Below, in pieces: positions 12,597-13,897 of a stretch of 13,897 bases of DNA. Under the pieces are notes generated by a model that searched no databases, was not told the DNA's origin, and saw only the letters and a list, made by a program, of their open reading frames with translations. This DNA is from Abditibacteriota bacterium (GTDB lineage Bacteria > Armatimonadota > UBA5829), in assembly GCA_017958015.1 (NCBI GenBank), contig JAGDDM010000028.1, positions 1 to 13,897 of the forward strand. The letters are read 5' to 3'. Positions within the stretch are counted from its first letter, which is position 1; the number at the start of each line of letters is the position of its first letter. Position numbers and translations under genes: made by a program.

Positions 12597-13478
12597 ATGT
12601 CCGGCTATCTTTTCGACAACGTTGTCATAATAGGCGTGGGCTTTGTGGGCGGTTCCATGGGACTTGCCCTGAAGCGCAGAGACCTGGCCCGGAAAGTGCG
12701 GGGAATCGGTCCCAACCGGGAGGGCCTTGAGCGCGCCATGGCTGTGGGCGCCATCGACTCCTACACCCTCGACCTGAAGGGCGGAGTCGTCACCGCCGAC
12801 CTTGTTATCGTGGCCACCCCCGTGGGTATGATCGTGCCGGTGGTGGACACCATCGCGCCGTTTTTGAAGCGGGGCGCCGTGGTTACGGACATGGGCAGCG
12901 TCAAGTCGGAGATAGCCAAGAAATGCGACGAAATCATGCGGGAAGGCACCTACTTTGTGGGGGGCCACCCCATGATTAAGTCGGACAAAACCGGCGCCGA
13001 GTCCGCCTCCGCAAACGCCTTCTTGCGGGCCAGGTACATCATCACTCCCACGCTCCACACCGCCATATCCGCCCTCACCTCCGTTACCGCATTGGTGGAA
13101 TCATTGGGCGCCTCCTGCGAGCTTATGGACCCGGATGAGCACGACAGAACCGTGGCCATCGCCGGGCACCTGCCCCACGTTATGTCCGCCGCGCTCCTCC
13201 ACACCTTCGGCGTAAGCAGCATCAATCTGCCCAAGCTGCCGGAGATGACCGCCGCCTCCTTCGACGACATGACAAGGGCGTCGGAGAGTTCCGCGGAGTA
13301 TCAGCGGGATATATGCCTCACCAACAGCGCGGCTCTCACGGCGGTTATCGACGACTGTATAGGCAACATGGAGCGGCTGAAGGATATGATTGCCCGGGAG
13401 GACGGCAAGGGACTGCGGGAGTTTTTCGACAGAGCCCGCCAAATCCGCCGGGAATCGGAAGAAAGAAAACCCCGATGA
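12597..13478 (+). CDS. tyrA: Prephenate dehydrogenase (TyrA family)
   Basis: Oxidatively decarboxylates prephenate to 4-hydroxyphenylpyruvate (or arogenate to tyrosine) with NAD(P). It has 293 residues: an N-terminal Rossmann domain with VVIIGVGFVGGSMGLALKR, LVIVATPVGMI and VVTDMGSVKSEIAKK, then YFVGGHPMIKSDKTGAESA with His124. A helical C-terminal dimerisation domain carries HDRTVAIAGHLPHVM (His182, His191, His194). The family usually has Ser where Gly190 stands in AGHLPH. No ACT regulatory domain or chorismate mutase domain is fused. It lies 4 nt after hisC, and the two together would complete tyrosine synthesis. The ribosome site is weak (AAGGA at 12575-12579 is far upstream), so translation is probably coupled to hisC. 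Whether prephenate or arogenate is the true substrate cannot be told here. Confidence 0.93.
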   Translation: MSGYLFDNVVIIGVGFVGGSMGLALKRRDLARKVRGIGPNREGLERAMAVGAIDSYTLDLKGGVVTADLVIVATPVGMIVPVVDTIAPFLKRGAVVTDMGSVKSEIAKKCDEIMREGTYFVGGHPMIKSDKTGAESASANAFLRARYIITPTLHTAISALTSVTALVESLGASCELMDPDEHDRTVAIAGHLPHVMSAALLHTFGVSSINLPKLPEMTAASFDDMTRASESSAEYQRDICLTNSAALTAVIDDCIGNMERLKDMIAREDGKGLREFFDRARQIRRESEERKPR

Positions 13479-13897
13479 CGCGCACCCGTCGGCGGATACT
13501 GAAACGGTACGCGTATTTCCTCGCCGGACTGCTGGTTCTGGCTTTCGGCGTGGCCTTTTCCATCAAAGCCTATCTCGGCACTTCGCCGGTGTCCGCGCCG
13601 CCATACGTCGTGAGCGAGTTCACCCCCATTACCGTGGGGTGCGCCACCATCATAATGCACCTTTTGTTCATCGCCGGACAGTGGTTGCTTCTGGGGAAAA
13701 GGTATAAGTATTTTCAGCTGATGCAGCTGCCGGTGGCGTTCGCCTTCGGGTATATGACCGACCTCGCCATGTGGACCGTGAGGGGGCTGGAACCCTCCAA
13801 CTATCTGTGGCAGTGGGTGTTCTGCCTTATCGGCGTGCTCCTTGTGGGCATAGGCGTGGCCATGGAAGTTATCGCCAACGTGGTGGTGCTGGCGGGA
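13475..13897 (+). CDS. YitT/YczE-like (DUF6198-type) membrane protein, 3'-truncated by window edge
   Basis: The frame opens at ATG 13475, overlapping the tyrA stop by 4 nt, and stays open for 141 codons to the window end. The N-terminus is basic (MTRTRRRILKRYAYF), followed by a membrane helix ending AFGVAFSIKAYLGTSP. The A-x-LGTSP turn after the first helix is typical of the YczE/YyaS/YitT group of integral membrane proteins. More hydrophobic segments follow: ITVGCATIIMHLLFIAG (about 52-68), LMQLPVAFAFGYMTDLAMW (about 82-100) and WVFCLIGVLLVGIGVAMEV (about 115-133). The function of this group is poorly known and nothing here links it to aromatic synthesis beyond the overlap. The family assignment rests on the GTSP turn and topology only. 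Confidence 0.75.
   Translation, partial: MTRTRRRILKRYAYFLAGLLVLAFGVAFSIKAYLGTSPVSAPPYVVSEFTPITVGCATIIMHLLFIAGQWLLLGKRYKYFQLMQLPVAFAFGYMTDLAMWTVRGLEPSNYLWQWVFCLIGVLLVGIGVAMEVIANVVVLAG

Overview
This is a stretch of bacterial chromosome in which every convincing gene lies on the plus strand. The DNA is moderately GC-rich by eye. Genes are tightly packed, with 1-4 nt stop/start overlaps, and many starts have clear Shine-Dalgarno sequences. No rRNA, tRNA, CRISPR array, insertion sequence or phage gene was seen. The phylum cannot be settled from the sequence alone. No gap without a gene reaches 300 bases; the longest, 127 nt between galE and thrS, is annotated as a repeat element.

Layout. (1) 1-924: the 3' part of galE (UDP-glucose 4-epimerase), cut by the left edge. 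(2) 1052-7280: the translation cluster thrS, infC, rpmI, rplT, pheS, pheT, in the same order as the classical E. coli locus. A consensus sigma70-type promoter sits between thrS and infC. infC most likely starts at a rare ATA codon. A strong hairpin precedes rpmI, and a large terminator-like hairpin separates rplT from pheS. Both multidomain synthetases here are shortened at an N-terminal accessory domain: ThrRS has no TGS domain and PheRS beta has no EMAP-like tRNA-binding domain. (3) 7365-11469: two tandem, homologous, multi-spanning glycosyltransferases of the GT39/PMT type, overlapping each other and then a XerD-like tyrosine recombinase. (4) 11495-13897: a HisC-family aminotransferase and TyrA-type prephenate dehydrogenase, which together could make the last steps of tyrosine/phenylalanine synthesis, then the start of a YitT/YczE-like (DUF6198-type) membrane protein cut by the right edge.

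How the parts fit. Region 2 supplies initiation factor IF3, ribosomal proteins L35 and L20, and two aminoacyl-tRNA synthetases. Region 3 probably transfers sugars from polyprenyl-phosphate donors to unknown acceptors at the membrane. Region 4 links aromatic amino acid synthesis to the same transcription unit or to an adjacent one.

The most unexplained structure is a pair of short palindromic elements in the gaps before thrS and after pheT. Each has a G-run arm and a C-run arm, both spaced at 7-nt intervals. I saw no clear evidence of a wholly new biological system. The best leads are these elements, the domain-reduced synthetases, and the RNA structures of the infC-rplT-pheS region.
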